Of a DNA stretch of 64,000 bases, positions 11,705-24,233 are shown in pieces (the first letter of the stretch is position 1; each line of letters starts with the position of its first letter). The stretch comes from Anagrus nilaparvatae (Eukaryota > Arthropoda > Insecta > Hymenoptera > Mymaridae), in contig JAKSXM010000007.1 of NCBI GenBank assembly GCA_022575985.1, positions 870,501 to 934,500 on the forward strand, given 5' to 3'. The notes under the pieces are model-generated. The model saw only the letters and a list, made by a program, of their open reading frames with translations, made no database searches and was not told where the DNA came from. A program made the position numbers and the translations under genes.

Positions 11705-13789
11705 ATGTCAGGACTATTTGATCAAATTCAACATTTATATAATCAAGCTTTATATTCAAACGTCATATCCTTGGTAACTTTTATTTAAATTAATTCAGTT
11801 CAATATGCCTATACATATATAATATCAAAATTGCTATTTTATTATTGCAGGCAAACTTAATATTATCTTTGAGCGATCACAATACTGACCTATTGTCAGC
11901 CTGTACAAAATTCCTGGTTCACTTATATTGTGCCGATTCATATTTTTACCTTGGAAACTATCGTAGAGCAGAAGTTTTGTATAACAAATGTTTGCAATAT
12001 CGTAAGTGTTTAATAAAATCTAAAACAACTATAAAAAGTAATCAAGAAGGACAAAAGGAACTTACATCGGATGTTGATATAAAATATCAAATATATTCTT
12101 GCTTTATGAAAATGAAAAATTGGCAAGAAGCTCTTCAAATATTGCAAAGTATCCCTGGAAAACAGCGCACACCAAAGGTAAATTTAGTTGTAACACATTT
12201 TTCAAACAAATATTTAATATGCTATTCAAAAACAGATAAATATGGCCCTTGCTAAACTATTTCAAGAACAAGGGATGGAACGTTCTGCAATAGCAACTTA
12301 TAAAGAAGTATTAAGAGAATGTCCATTGGCTTTAGAAGCAGCAGAAGGTTTATTAGCTTTGGGAGTTAAAGGAATTGAAGTCAATTCAATTATTTTAAGT
12401 TCTAATTTAAATTTACAAAACTTTGAGTGGTTGAATGCTTGGATGAAAGCTCATTCTCATATACATAACAAAGAGTATAGTAATGCAGTTGCTACTCTTA
12501 GATCACTAGATAATGTTAATTGTTTAAGAGATAACTGTACATTATTAATAACCATGAGTGAATGCTATTATTATTCTGGCGATTACAAAAATGCTTTATT
12601 ATGCTTAAGGAGAGCAAGAATAATTGAACCTGATACTACAAGAGGGTTTGTAACCTACATACAAACATATGGCTAAAATTTATATTTTGTTAATACAAAT
12701 ATTTTTATTTAGATTAGACATTTATGCAGCTGTATTGCAAAGAACTCAACATATAAATGAATTAGAAAAATTAATTCCAGTTATATCAGCGGCGTCAGAA
12801 TGTACTACAGAAATGTACACAGCCTTAGCGTATGCATTATTTGCTTTGCACAAGTTTAATAGAGCAAGTAATATAGCTAATCAAGCTTTGCAATTAGAAC
12901 CAAACAATATTGAAGCATTAATTTTACGAGGTAATATTCTTTTTGAACAAAAAAAATATCAGGATGCCTTACAACATTTTCGTCAAGCACTACAATTAAA
13001 ACCACATCGATATGAAGTTTTGAAAGGATTAGCAGACTGTTTTGTTAATACACATAGAATGAGAGAAGCTTCTAATATAGCAAGTACTGCTTACAATCAA
13101 TTGGGACCAACTCCTAGAGTCTTAACGGTAAAATAAATTTAAGGAAAATTCTTTATTTTTAAAAAATAATAATATTTAATTTTTGTTTGAAAATTATATG
13201 GATTTCTTTAAAAATCTTGCAGCTTTATGCCTCAGTTTTAATGAAAGATCCAGTTACAATGACTAAGGCAAAAAATCTTCTTGAAAAAGCATTAAGTCAA
13301 GAAGAATCATATTTACAAGCTGTTTATTATTTAGCTGAAATATATGATCAAGAAGTGAATCCAGAAGCAGCAATAGAACTTCTAGAAAAACAAGCAGAAA
13401 CAAATCCAACTTGTAAAATTCACCAAATGCTTGGTGACCTTTGGTCAAGACAGCAGAATGCTGAAAAAGCACTGGACCACTATGCAATAGCTTTAAAGTA
13501 AGTAGAATTAACTTTCAAAATTTAAAAAAATAGAATTTATTAACACGATTCTAACTTATATTTCAGTCTAAATCCAAATGACAGAAGAGTATTAGAAGGA
13601 ATGCATAGATTAGAAAGTTCTTCGAACGCACTAGATTCTTCATATTACATGGCTGTGGGTGAAGAACATACAGATGGTTCATTTGAAGTAGGGGAAGGAT
13701 TACCAGATACCGACAATGACGAAGCAGCAGATGAAAGCGAAACAGAAGCAGTTTGGTCGGATATGGATTTAGAAGCAAATTGTCAGTAA
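11705..13789 (+). CDS. APC7: Anaphase-promoting complex subunit 7 (APC7), TPR protein
   Basis: Six exons: 11705-11773, 11851-12177, 12236-12645, 12713-13127, 13223-13497 and 13567-13789, giving 1719 nt and 572 aa, close to the length of animal APC7. The protein is built of TPR repeats. Recognisable APC7 segments are IPGKQRTPKINMALAKLF, TYKEVLRECPLALEA, LLALGVKGIEV, the repeat around ALQLEPNNIEALILRGNILF, ASVLMKDPVTMTKAKNLLEK, YAIALNLNPNDRRVLEGM and an acidic tail. APC7 is a scaffold subunit in the TPR lobe of the APC/C ubiquitin ligase, which receives co-activators. The donor of exon 3 is GTTTGT at 12646; it is preferred to a better-looking GTAACC at 12650 because only it keeps the frame (RG-L-DIYAAV). 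AATAAA at 13882-13887 is the likely polyadenylation signal. Confidence 0.93.
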
Positions 13790-14046
13790 TGATAAGTGTT
13801 TTGTGTTAAAAAAAACTTTACATAGTTATTTATATTTATATGTTTATTTGTTTTATTTTCTTTTTTATGTGAATACATAGAAATAAACATTTTTTGTTAC
13901 AGTTGTTTTATATGATATAAAATTATGAAAAAAAAAATATTTTATGACAATTGAAACTGATTTATAACTATAATTTACAGATTTAGGAAGACTTTGACAC
14001 TTATAATGAACTTTGAAAAAATTTGTATATATCTTTATTTTATACA

Positions 14047-14078
<32 letters not shown>

Positions 14079-15440
14079 AGTGTTGTGTTTCTCGATCAAC
14101 GAGCAGCTATTTTTAAGTAAATTTTTATGAGATACTAAAATATAAGATTGGTATTTAATCGAAATACTAAATTTTATTTATATTAGTCTGAGAGTTACTA
14201 TAAAAAATTGAGATTTTACAAAATAGGTAAAATCAGGGGGAATTTACTAAAAAAGTAAAACCCTTGAAGAATTTTTGAAAAATTCAAGAACATTATATTA
14301 TTTTGTCTGTAAATAGTACAACCTATTTTTTCTTGTTAATAAAGAACAAATAGAAAATAACTCTTAGGCTAATACATATTTTTTTTATAAATCTATATGT
14401 ACTTAAGAACTATTATAGACTAAGCTAAAGCCTAGTCCCAAAGACCTGAAATTATAATTTTGTCAAAAACAATTCAAGAATTATTAAAGTGTAAATATTT
14501 TTAACATTTATTTATTTTTTAAGTATTATTAACAATATTAGAAAAAAAAATAATTAAAGTAAATGTTTTTACAAACGATAAAGACGTGTAACTAACATTG
14601 AAATTAATAAATATTACAATAATTTAATATACTTATTAGCTAATTCGCTTTTAATATTAATACCTATTATTATTTTTTTTTGTTTGTAAATAAAATATTA
14701 AAATGTTTTAATAAAATTATAAATTTATTAATTCGCTTCAACATATCATTATTTTAAAAATTCATTTTGTTAATTACACTTTATTTGTGTTACAAAAATA
14801 GCAATAATATGTAAATATTAATAATTCATTAAAAAAATATATTTTTAATTTCTTATAAATTTACAAAGAAAAATATGTATATTTTTAAAATTTTCAATTT
14901 AATTCAAATTAAATAGTATATTGTCTGTATATATTGTAAATTATTTACAAGTTATCTTAAATTATATATTTCTCAAGCTTTGAGATTTAAAATTTTATAT
15001 TATAAGGCACAATTATGAAATTTAAAAACTAAATTTGCGGATTTAAAATATTTTAGTATAAAATTATAATAGATCATCATAAATGCTCGGAAGCATTCTA
15101 TTCTTTTTATTTATCTTATTAGAGTATCATGTGTGTAATACTAACATTAGTTAAAAAGTTTAAGCAAATTTTAGAACATTTTTTTCATGTTAAGTAAAAG
15201 AAGCTCTGCTTCACCATCCATTAATACATAATAAATAAATAATGTATTTTTTAATATGGCAATGATTGCTGGTTTGTTAATTTATCTTGCTAAACAATTT
15301 TAAAATAATTTACAGCATTAATAAAAACTTTTTTTTTTTCAATAAATATTAACTCTTTTTTAAATAGTCACAGTTTAATATTTTTTAGAGTTTCGTCAAA
15401 ATTTTATATTTAACAATACCTTTTTCTAAATTTTAATAAT
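13790..15440. other. Gene-free interval between convergent APC7 and Ras64B 3' ends
   Basis: It holds the 3' UTRs of the two convergent genes and AT-rich DNA with a (TA)n-rich patch at about 14044-14080. No other coding signal or ordered repeat is seen. Confidence 0.45.
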
Positions 15441-18038
15441 TTATATTAAAGTACATTTTTTCTTATTTTTTTTATAATTTGTTTCTAATGGTGGCCTTTC
15501 TGTTAAACGGAATTTTCTAATAATTCGTACAACTTCATGAAAAGCTTCATCAACATTCATACGTAATTTTGCACTGCATTCGACGTAAGGTATTTTAAGA
15601 AAACGTGCTAAATTTTGTGCCTCTTCTATTGATACCTAAAATTTTAAAGTTAATTAAGTCAATTTTTAATTTGTATACTGAGTCATTAATTTTTAAATTA
15701 TTCATCTTCAAAATAATTTATTTTTAAATATAAATATCCTAAATAAATTATAGGAAAGATGATAAGAAATAATTGTTCTTTTCAAAAAGGAGCTTTGCAA
15801 GCCCGAATAAGGATATTTTAAACCATGCATGAATATTTTAAAAAAACGACAATTTATGAAAAATTCAAAAATAAAGTGAAAAATGCAAAGTTAGAAATAG
15901 TTATTTTTTCCCGTGATTTAAAACGTTTTACATATAACGGGCAAAAAAGTCATTTCCCTAGGGCAGAAAATAGGCTTTTTTTGCCCTAAATATGTAAATA
16001 TTTATATTGATTCCCAGCATGAGAAAATGTGGTTAAATTGATATTAGATTGGTTTCTGTAAAATGTACTACCAAATTTACAGGTTTGTACGCAAAATATT
16101 TTTCTGTTTTTGGGTCCTCGTATAGCTATATACTAATTAATGTAAATTTCAAACTAGATTTTTATTCATATAAAATATTAAAAAATATTGTTCTGTGGAG
16201 GCAAAAGTTTAGCGAACCAGAAAAAATGTAGCTAAAAATGAGCCATAATTTAAAAATACAACTCTACCTGTCTCTGTCTATTTAAATCAGCTTTGTTTCC
16301 AACCATTAACATTGGAAATTCATCTCTATCCTTGACCCGTAAAATTTGTCTATGATATTTAGCAATTTCTTCGAACGACGAATGATCGGCAACAGAAAAT
16401 ACTAATAAAAATCCTTCGCCGCTTCTCATATACTGCTCTCTCATGGCACTGAATTCTTCTTGTCCAGCAGTGTCTAAAACTGGATATTAAAAAAAAAAAT
16501 TAGCAAATTTGGTATTAAAAATTATATAAATATTTTTTGAGTCATACTGTCTAGTTTAGCCGGGACATCGTCGATGACGCATTGTTTTGTATAGGAATCT
16601 TCAATTGTTGGATCATAATCTGTTGCAAAATAATTCTATAAAAAACAAAAACATATAAATTAATATAATTTTGAAATATAATCTTTGGCAAAAGATATAA
16701 TGCTAATTATAATTTTCTTTATTTTTTTTTTTTTGAGATGGGCCTACGCAAGTGTTATAACGCCTACAATCTTTTTTAGTTTTCTATGAGAGTTTTATAA
16801 AAACCGTAATTATAATATTATGGTTTCATTTGAACTTGGTATATCCGTATTTGCGATAACCATAAATTATAAATAAATATTTTTATCTGCCTCTTTTAAA
16901 GATTAGATAAAAAATTATGTCAAGTTTCTAAAATTCTCGTAGATTTCGTCTAGAAAAAATGTAAAAATAATTTCTGAAAAATAGAGCAAGAACGTTTAGA
17001 GCTAAAAAATATTATATTGCCTCGATTCAAAAAGATAGAAATAGTCAAGAATTATCCTTGAAGATCTGCAATAATTTACACATACACAACTACTGAATTT
17101 ATTCTTAATAAATTTTTTTTTCCTTTTTTATAAATTTAATATTTAAATATGCAAAAGTCATTATTTTTTAATATGATTCATTATTTTTTTCAGAATTCAT
17201 GTTTATTGTTTTGAATTTTTTAAAAGCTTTATTTTTTATAAACAAACATTTTTTTAATGCCAATGAAAATGTAAACAAGATATTTCATATATATTAAATT
17301 AAATTTTTTATGTCCATTAAAATTACTCAATTTATTGAATTTTTAAAAAATTCTAAAATTTAGTTAAAATGTCAATAACTCATTTGGGTGACAAAATACT
17401 CCGAAAAATTATATAAAAAACTTTCTTTTTCTCTAATCTGTATTTAAAAATTCTTTAAATATTTCACAGGTATTACTCAATAGCAATAATCAAAAGTGTG
17501 TAATATTTATGTGACCTCAAAAAAATTAGCATCTGGTTTAATGCTGACGTTTTAAACGTGGCACTGTAACCGTGCTTTTGCATAAATATTTTTTTAAATA
17601 TAAAGCACGTAAATATTTTTAATAAAGAATTTTTTCCTTTCATAGAAAAATAAATAACAGCTAAGCGGAGAATTCGTGATTTTTAGAAATTAAAATGATA
17701 AATTTATCTTATGTTATTACGTTTGCGGATTTTAAATATTAAGGAATTCCAAGAAAATAGCAAGAGTGTAAAAAAAATATAGTAAAAAATACGACCTCTC
17801 TCCGGCTATTCATTCAACACTCGGTAATAATAATAATAATGAATGAAATTTATCGTTCATTGAACTCGAGTTATAATAGAAAAATTTATTAGATAATTAA
17901 CAATAAATTATTGTTTTCTTACAAGAAAAAGTTTTATACCTGAATGAACTGTAGCGTGACAGCCGATTTTCCAACACCTCCACCACCAACGACGACCAAT
18001 TTGTATACCGATGAGTATCCACTATTTGCCCAAGACAT
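15441..18038 (-). CDS. Ras64B: Ras64B-type small GTPase (R-Ras family)
   Basis: Four exons on the minus strand: 18038-17940, 16635-16548, 16479-16268 and 15635-15441, giving 594 nt and 197 aa. All G motifs are present: P-loop [10 protein letters not shown] near residue 18, effector loop [14 protein letters not shown], switch [30 protein letters not shown] and [18 protein letters not shown]. The sequence follows fly Ras64B (Ras2) more closely than Ras85D or M-Ras, for example VPAKLDILD and [15 protein letters not shown]. It ends in a Lys-rich stretch and CTLI, a CAAX prenylation box, so the protein should attach to the plasma membrane. The residue matching Gly12 is Gly and the Gln of DTAGQ is intact, so normal GTPase control is expected. 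Intron 1 (16636-17939) is long; intron 3 contains the hairpin repeat at 15911-15998. Confidence 0.95.
15911..15998 (+). repeat. Dispersed hairpin repeat, copy 1 (in Ras64B intron 3)
   Basis: It starts ccgtgatttaaaacgtttta and contains an internal hairpin whose arms (acatataacgggcaaaaaag and ctttttttgccctaaatatg) surround ccctaggg. A second copy lies in reverse orientation at 19755-19845. Confidence 0.65.
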
Positions 18039-18665
18039 ATTGATTTTTTATTTTTTATTTTTATTAAAAGTCTTATTTATCTTTTAAAATGACGTAAGAT
18101 ATGATGTTAACTATGCATTCAGAATATCATAAGCTTCACTGCATCATTTCTCATAAGATCGGTAATGGATTTCACAGTTAAATAATTTTTTATTTAAAAA
18201 TGCACAAACACTAAAACACATATTATTCCTATTAGTATTAATTATTTAAAAAAACTTAATAATTTAACACTTTTTTGTAAAACATATTTGCGAGGACGCC
18301 ATAAACTTCGACACACTACACTCACTCCGTACGTGCCCGAAAGACTGTTGCTCCCTTTTTATTTTTGTATTTTCGAGTAAGTTACATATATTAAACAGAC
18401 ACTCACACACACATTTAAGAGTAAGAAGAAGATGATGATGCTGATGCTGATAATGATGAAGAAAAAAGGCTTAAAGATTTCTTTATTACCATCGTTATAA
18501 CTCACTATAAAAAAAAAACGATTTTTTGCAAAAAAATTGGTATTTATCGGTATTGGATCGTATATGTGATTGACGTTCGCGATTTTGTATTTTAATGGTT
18601 TTCTTGAGAGTTCCCCACCTTGATATATAAACTTTCAATGTGAATAAAACACATACATACAGTTT
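18039..18665. promoter_or_regulatory. 5' flank of Ras64B (probable 5' UTR and promoter)
   Basis: The Ras64B start codon is at 18038 on the minus strand. A locally GC-richer patch at 18290-18355 (ctcactccgtacgtgcccga) is the most likely promoter or 5' UTR zone. The placement rests on position and base composition only. A trinucleotide microsatellite (gaa/gat/gct) lies at 18424-18467. Confidence 0.35.
18424..18467. repeat. Imperfect (GAA/GATGCT) trinucleotide microsatellite
   Basis: A run of agaagaagatgatgatgctg followed by further gat/gct units and ending in gaagaaaaaa. Confidence 0.75.
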
Positions 18666-18870
18666 ATACACGGTCTTTGAGTGCTGGACGTGGTATTTTC
18701 AAAGTCATATGACAAAATTAAATTCATAGGTTGGTATAAATGAGAGATCTCCGTATTTCGCCTTAACTTATACTACGAAATATAGTGTTAGTGTATACTA
18801 ATGCCAATCCATAATTTTTTTTTGTCATTTGACTTCGAAAATACCACGTCCAGCACTCAAAGACCGTGTA
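18666..18870. mobile_element. ~205-bp palindromic MITE
   Basis: The left end tacacggtctttgagtgctg (then gacgtggtattttc) is inverted at the right end (...cagcactcaaagaccgtgta). The arms are at least 50 bp, with small differences near the centre. It lies just upstream of the Ras64B promoter region. It has no coding capacity. Confidence 0.75.
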
Positions 18871-19754
18871 TATTGTTGTTTTATAAGCATCGACATATAA
18901 GTACAGCCGTGGGGAGTTTATCGCATACGAGAGAAAATGACCCGCCTTTAATAGAAAAATTAAATATTGGTATAATATTTAAGTAGTATAGACTTTTTTA
19001 TGTCATCCGTTATGCGCCCTTCATTATGTTATACTACTTGTGCTAGTAATTTTTAAAACGCTTCTTGTCAATAATCCGCAACCCCAATTAAAACAAAACA
19101 ATAAAAATTTTCCGAATATATCTTTTAAAAAGCAAAAGTTTTAATATTATACCTACAGCTTTAAAATTTAAATTTAAAATACTTTGAAAAGTTCTACTTC
19201 ATCGGGTTGCATCTATTAACCAAGATAAATTCTGGGAAGCCAGCCGATTAGCGTCAATTTTTCTAAGTTTTACTTGCAGTTGGTCTGGCCAAGTTCACTT
19301 AGTTATAGTGGTTTAGCTTGCAGTGAATTACATTTTATTGACTTGATTCTTATAGTAGCAATTAACGAAATTCGCATTCACGTATTTTTACTAATTTTTT
19401 TCGAAATTTTAGAATAGTTTTACCGACCAGGTTAGAAAATAGTCTTTTTTAATAGATATGGAAAAATTTTGATACTAGCGTGGTCGCAATTTTAAGAACT
19501 AATTTTACAGCCTTCAAAAAGGCAAAAAATTAACTTGTATTTTGGGCCAACAGTAATTAAATGAAATCCTTACGCAAAAATTGTTGTAGCGCAAAGTAAA
19601 AGCGAGCTAGAGTGCTGAAAATTTCAAAACAATTATAATTAATTGTACCATGAAAAAATTATTTGGGTTGAAATTAGAGAACCATTCTATTAGTAATGGC
19701 AAACATGAGTGAATTTACCAGAAAGATATGTTAGACTTTCTTAGCAATCATAAA
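18871..19754. other. Intergenic, nothing recognised
   Basis: AT-rich DNA with a few GC-richer words such as ccgattagcg at 19240-19260. No open frame or repeat could be supported. Confidence 0.4.
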
Positions 19755-19845
19755 TTTTACATATCTAGGGAAAAAAGCCTATTTTCTACCCTAGAGAGAT
19801 GGCTTTTTTGCCCGTTGTATGTAAAACTATGTTTTGAATCACGGT
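19755..19845 (-). repeat. Dispersed hairpin repeat, copy 2
   Basis: Reverse complement of the repeat at 15911-15998 with moderate divergence. It shares the blocks acgggcaaaaaag and agaaaataggctttttt and the flanking atatgtaaa. The internal hairpin is preserved. Confidence 0.65.
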
Positions 19846-20605
19846 ATAAAATATGAGTTTCAACTGTTGCAACTGTTTGCAAAATCAAAACCAATATTTT
19901 GTCCTTTGTTTAAAAATAGCTATTGACACTTTAGTAGCTATTATAGAATATTATTTACAACTAAAACCTCAATGGGTAAATACTAAATACTAAATACTTT
20001 TGAAGAATTAATGAGATATTTAAATGTTAACAGGTTGCTTATATAAAAAAATCTATAATCAAGATTTATAGTTTATAACTTAGAACTGTATCTTAAAAAC
20101 AAAGTAAAACTTTAATTAATTACTCATTTGCAACATAAAGCTCTGAAGAAGAAAAGTTAATAAAATAAATAAAAATGCATTCAGTATAATAATTCATTCC
20201 ACTTTTTAAGTTTAATTATTGCTATGTTCCATTGTTCCCTGCAATTGATAAATTAATGCTTTATTATTTTTAAGTTTTTGCATGTGTTAATTATTCATAA
20301 CATAAAATTTTTCAATAAATTTGCAAAATGTTTACATCTCTGATCTGATCAAAAATAATTTTGTTTGCTTATAGCCGCATAATAAATATCCGATATTCTT
20401 CATTTTTACTAATTTTCAATTTTTGAATTTATTCATAACTTTGTAAAAAAATTCTGAAAAAAAAAATTTCATGATTGTTAATAATAATTTTTTATAATTA
20501 TACTATAGTATTCTCGCATTACAATTTTTATTTTACAACAATGCACCGCTTTATTGTAGTCCGCGGTGCGTGCTCACATCCCGCATACGAGCTCTATGTA
20601 ATCAA
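19846..20605. other. Intergenic, nothing recognised
   Basis: AT-rich up to about 20540. A GC-richer patch with the small hairpin gcaccgc...gcggtgc (20540-20570) leads into the promoter-like arm at 20606. Confidence 0.4.
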
Positions 20606-20640
20606 GAAAGTATAAATAGTGAAGAGGTATATTGCCTCAA
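20606..20640 (+). promoter_or_regulatory. TATA-type core promoter candidate
   Basis: tataaata at 20611-20618 sits in a locally GC-rich context, with gcctcaagaac about 25-30 bases downstream where initiation would be expected. A diverged copy (gaaagtatgaatgc on the minus strand) lies at 23043-23056. No transcript evidence is available. Confidence 0.35.
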
Positions 20641-21799
20641 GAACTAGAAGACAGTTTCGCGCGGGTTGTGCCGATCTAGCCCCTCCTTTCATTAAGAGCG
20701 CATGAATCAGAAGAAGCAGTAACAACAGCAAGTAACGTCGTGAGACTGGCATGTACATTATGTTTTTCTGTCATACCTTGACTTTCGCCGGTGAGGAATT
20801 TTTTCAACAGGAACGCATACTGCTGCCACTCGCGGCGTTACTATCCGCCATATTTGATTTCTGCCTTACCAACCTCAAGTACAATACATTTTATACATGT
20901 AGTATATACAATAATTTTAGGGGAAAGCCTTTAAACAAAGCTTATGTGGTCCTCCATTATGTCTCCGATAATATGGACCTTGTTTAAATTCAGCTAATTT
21001 TGTCAACGAATAAGCAACTTCTACAATCAAAGTTCATTATAAACCTTTAGATTTCTTGAAAATGAAAAATATCAAAGTTAAAAATATATTTTATACATGC
21101 CCTAGATGACGATTTTCGGTCCACTGTCAATTTTTGGGAAAAACAGTGTCACTGCCCGTTGATATGCTTATTTTGCTGTTTTTTTAGCGTTCTTTGCAAC
21201 TTATAGAGCGATTTAAGCCCGTTTCAGGACCGCAACGAAGTCTACAAGCTTGCACAGACAATGCTAGAGGTTGGTCCTATCGAAATTTCGACAAAAAAAA
21301 ACAATTATTGGATCCAATGAGAGTAGGAAAGGGGCCAAAAAGGACCAATAGAGCGTTTTGATGTAAGTTAGGCGGCTAGGGCCCGCGCGGCTCTTCCTCA
21401 AAATTCTGTCTTTCCGATCCACGGCACATATGATATACGAAGAGGTAGCAAAAACTAGTTATGAAACTTTGACGTTATGTATATATGTGCAATAGCAGTA
21501 CTATATATACATTTGCAATTGCGTTTATTTACTTGCATTTATAGTCTCTTAGTAACAACACGGTTAAATTGTTGATTATGTCCATTCTGACTGTTAACCA
21601 AACGACTCAGTTGTGTTGCTTTATAGGCATGAAAATTAGGATAAAGGAGGGGCTAAAAAGACACGATGCGAAACATTCGACAGTTCTGTATTTGCAGTTT
21701 ACTTTAATTTCATATTATAAGAGGCCTATGCATTTATATTATATGTATAAATATTATATGAATAAACATGTATTATGTATAATTTTTGCTTTTATGCAG

Positions 21800-21928
21800 A
21801 TGTCGTTTAAGAGTTTTGATATCACGGTAATACCGTGCAATATGTACGATTACGCCGAGCGATTCCATATAAGGCGACTTGAGGAATTGGGCGAGAATAA
21901 CAAGGGAACAAGCAGAAGTGTCGACTGA
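21800..21928 (+). CDS. Possible small coding exon (42 codons), unknown
   Basis: An acceptor-like tttatgcag ends at 21799, directly before an ATG. The frame then runs to TGA at 21926-21928 with mixed, non-AT-biased codons, encoding MSFKSFDITVIPC and a charged tail with RRLEELGENNKG. The frame is also open upstream, but there it is AT-rich and repetitive, which suggests intron. No family is recognised. It could be the last exon of a gene driven by the promoter candidate at 20606, or chance. Confidence 0.25.
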   Translation: MSFKSFDITVIPCNMYDYAERFHIRRLEELGENNKGTSRSVD

Positions 21929-22939
21929 TAGCGCAATATTCTTTTTTTTTTAACGCTCATCTCTTTTTTATGATCGTTCAGGTGTTTCATGTATGCATAA
22001 TATTAGTACATCATGTAGATACTTTTCTTACAGACAAAAAACCAGCTTTTCTTTAGCTCATATGTAATATATGTGATTTCTTCGCATCCTGAATGTAAAA
22101 ACATTAAATTTGTGAAAAACTTAACCAGTTTTGGTTTCATTAAAAATAAATTAAAATTATAATCCCCTAATTAAAAGTATAAAAAGTACTTAACTGTGGC
22201 TTATACAAAAAAACTGTAATTAGGAATCAACTCATGCTCAAGAAAGAATTCATTCATTGGTGTTTATCGCGAATTCATTCTGTTTTTAAAACATTCAATA
22301 TAGTAGAACGTGATTTTCTCACCTCTACTTAAGAAGTCGTTAAAATTTCGACTTAATATTTAACACTTGCCGTAATCATTTAGGCTCAATCAGTCGGGTT
22401 TTGACACCAGGCAAGTAGAATCAGGAACGAGGTTTGTTAAGGAACATGTGTTCAAATGTGTATATAAATTTATATATATAGGTATACATGCGAGATAGAT
22501 AAGAGTAGAGATATCGTGGCAAAGTGATTAAAAGTTAAAAGGAACAGTAGGGGAGAACACGTTTCTGCGATACTTTAAAAAATTATAAAATATGAATGTT
22601 TAATATGCGTACTGTTTAAGTATTATAGTTTGCATTGCATGATTAAAATAAAAGTTTTCCTTATAATTATTATAAAGTTTAATTATTATTGATTTGACAA
22701 TCTATTCCTATTATAATATTATTTAATTTAAATACAATGTGGTTACGGAACAATTATAAATACTATAATGCACCCTACTGCATATAACTTTGTCTATAAT
22801 ATGTGCAAATAATTCATGCAATAATAAAAAAGCTTGTTTTCAAAATTTTATTTAATAAAAAATTCAAAAATTATAATATATTAATAAAAAATTAGAAAAA
22901 AAATTTTTTAAAGAAAAATAAAAGTACATATAGTTAAGA
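21929..22939. other. Interior of the inverted-repeat segment, nothing recognised
   Basis: AT-rich with scattered GC-richer words. No open frame or repeat unit that I can support. Confidence 0.4.
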
Positions 22940-23348
22940 ATTTGAATGATTAGTTGTTTAAGATACTGCTCTCCTGATTAATGGAGGGGCTCGCTGAGAC
23001 AACCCGCGCGAATTTTGCTTGGATGAACAAGAGAGGAGAAAGCATTCATACTTTCCTGGTATTTTGACGTTTCTGGTGTGGAGTAACGACTGAGAGCACC
23101 GGGCTATATGGTTATGTTAATGTTATTCAGTGAACTGTTTTATGTCTTTTATGCGTGCGCTTTTACGCCAATTTATATACGTCAACGGTCAAAGTTTTTC
23201 CTAATTTTTTTTTATCTGATATATTTATTTATTTTTAAAATAAAAAATTAACAATTGTTTTTTTATAATTATTCAAGTAAATTACAGGCATATAATATTG
23301 AAATACAAAAGCTATAGTATATTATCAGATACTATTATATTATAGGTA

Positions 23349-23490
23349 CACTATAAAAAGTAACTTTCTTAGATTTACAAAAAAAATAGAATTTTTTCGA
23401 AAAATTAGTAAATTTTAAAAAAATTTTGTAAGTATTCGATAAAAATCGTAAATTTACTAAATTTAGAGCATTATCGAAAAATTCGTGAAT
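23349..23490 (+). mobile_element. Partial copy of the CACTG-end MITE family
   Basis: It starts cactataaaaagtaactttc and runs through the same A/T-rich words (cgaaaaattagtaaatttt, gtattcgataaaaatcgtaa) as the left half of the full element at 48699-49128. It then breaks off near 23490 without a right end. Confidence 0.7.
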
Positions 23491-23620
23491 TGAAAATGTT
23501 GGCTAAAATTAATATTTAACATATTTTAATATTTAATTCGTTTATTCTCTAGTTTTAATTATAGCTTTATACAAAAAATAATTTCGGATCGTTCTTAATA
23601 AAGTTTTACTATACAAATTA

Positions 23621-24233
23621 GGGTGTTTCTTATTTCCCAAATTGACAGTAGAAAAAATACCGACCCAAATGTAATACTTCAGGTCTAATCTAAAAAACTA
23701 ACTAAAATCGGTAAAAATTAGGAAAAAGATTTTAAATACGTTTTAAAAAGATTTTAGCAATCTTGCTAAACATGAAAAGTTATTTTTACTTTTTTGACCA
23801 GTCATAAAACCTGTTTCTTATTCATTAAAATAAGAAATATTCTCTTTTTCAAGAAATCAATTAATAAAACCGTCAAATTGCAAATGTCGTGGATATTTGC
23901 TTTGCAGACGACTGTAAATTTTAAATTAAGTTCAAATATGTTATAATTTTCAGTTTTTTAAAGATATTTTGTTGCTAATAAGCTTTAAGAACATTTGTTG
24001 AGCGCCCGTGTTTAAAATACATTGAGTATATACATACATATATAATATAACTACGAATTTAACGCTAACTGTAAGTTTAATTTTCTGACTTTTCCGATTT
24101 TTATTAGAAAATCGGTACATTTAATGTACCTATAAGTAAAAATTTTTTTTAGAAAATCGTTTTATTATATCTGAATTACTGTATTTGGGCCGGCATTTTC
24201 CTCTACGGTCAATTTGGAAAATAAGAAACACCC
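23621..24233. mobile_element. 613-bp MITE with TA target duplication (Tc1/mariner-like ends)
   Basis: The left end gggtgtttcttatttcccaa (then attgac) is inverted at the right end (...ggaaaataagaaacaccc). The terminal repeats continue imperfectly for about 55 bp (ccgacccaaat / tatttgggccgg). TA flanks both ends (23619-23620 and 24234-24235), as for Tc1/mariner-type insertion. There is no transposase frame. Confidence 0.75.

Larger units (their letters stand above)
20606..23056. mobile_element. 2.45-kb segment bounded by diverged inverted repeats with promoter-like ends
   Basis: The left arm (20606-20735) and the reverse complement of the right arm (22940-23056) share an ordered set of blocks: gaaagtat(a/g)aat, ttcgcgcgggttgt, agcccctcc and an attaa block, and further in a gcagta block. 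The left arm has a good TATA box (tataaata, 20611-20618). The arms face inward. The interior is GC-richer than its surroundings in several patches and holds the small exon candidate at 21800-21928. It could be an old DNA transposon or an inverted duplication of a promoter. I see no transposase. Confidence 0.4.

Noticed and set aside
13263..13778. Minus-strand frames of 71-74 codons opposite APC7 exons 5-6
   Set aside because: Shadows of the APC7 coding strand.
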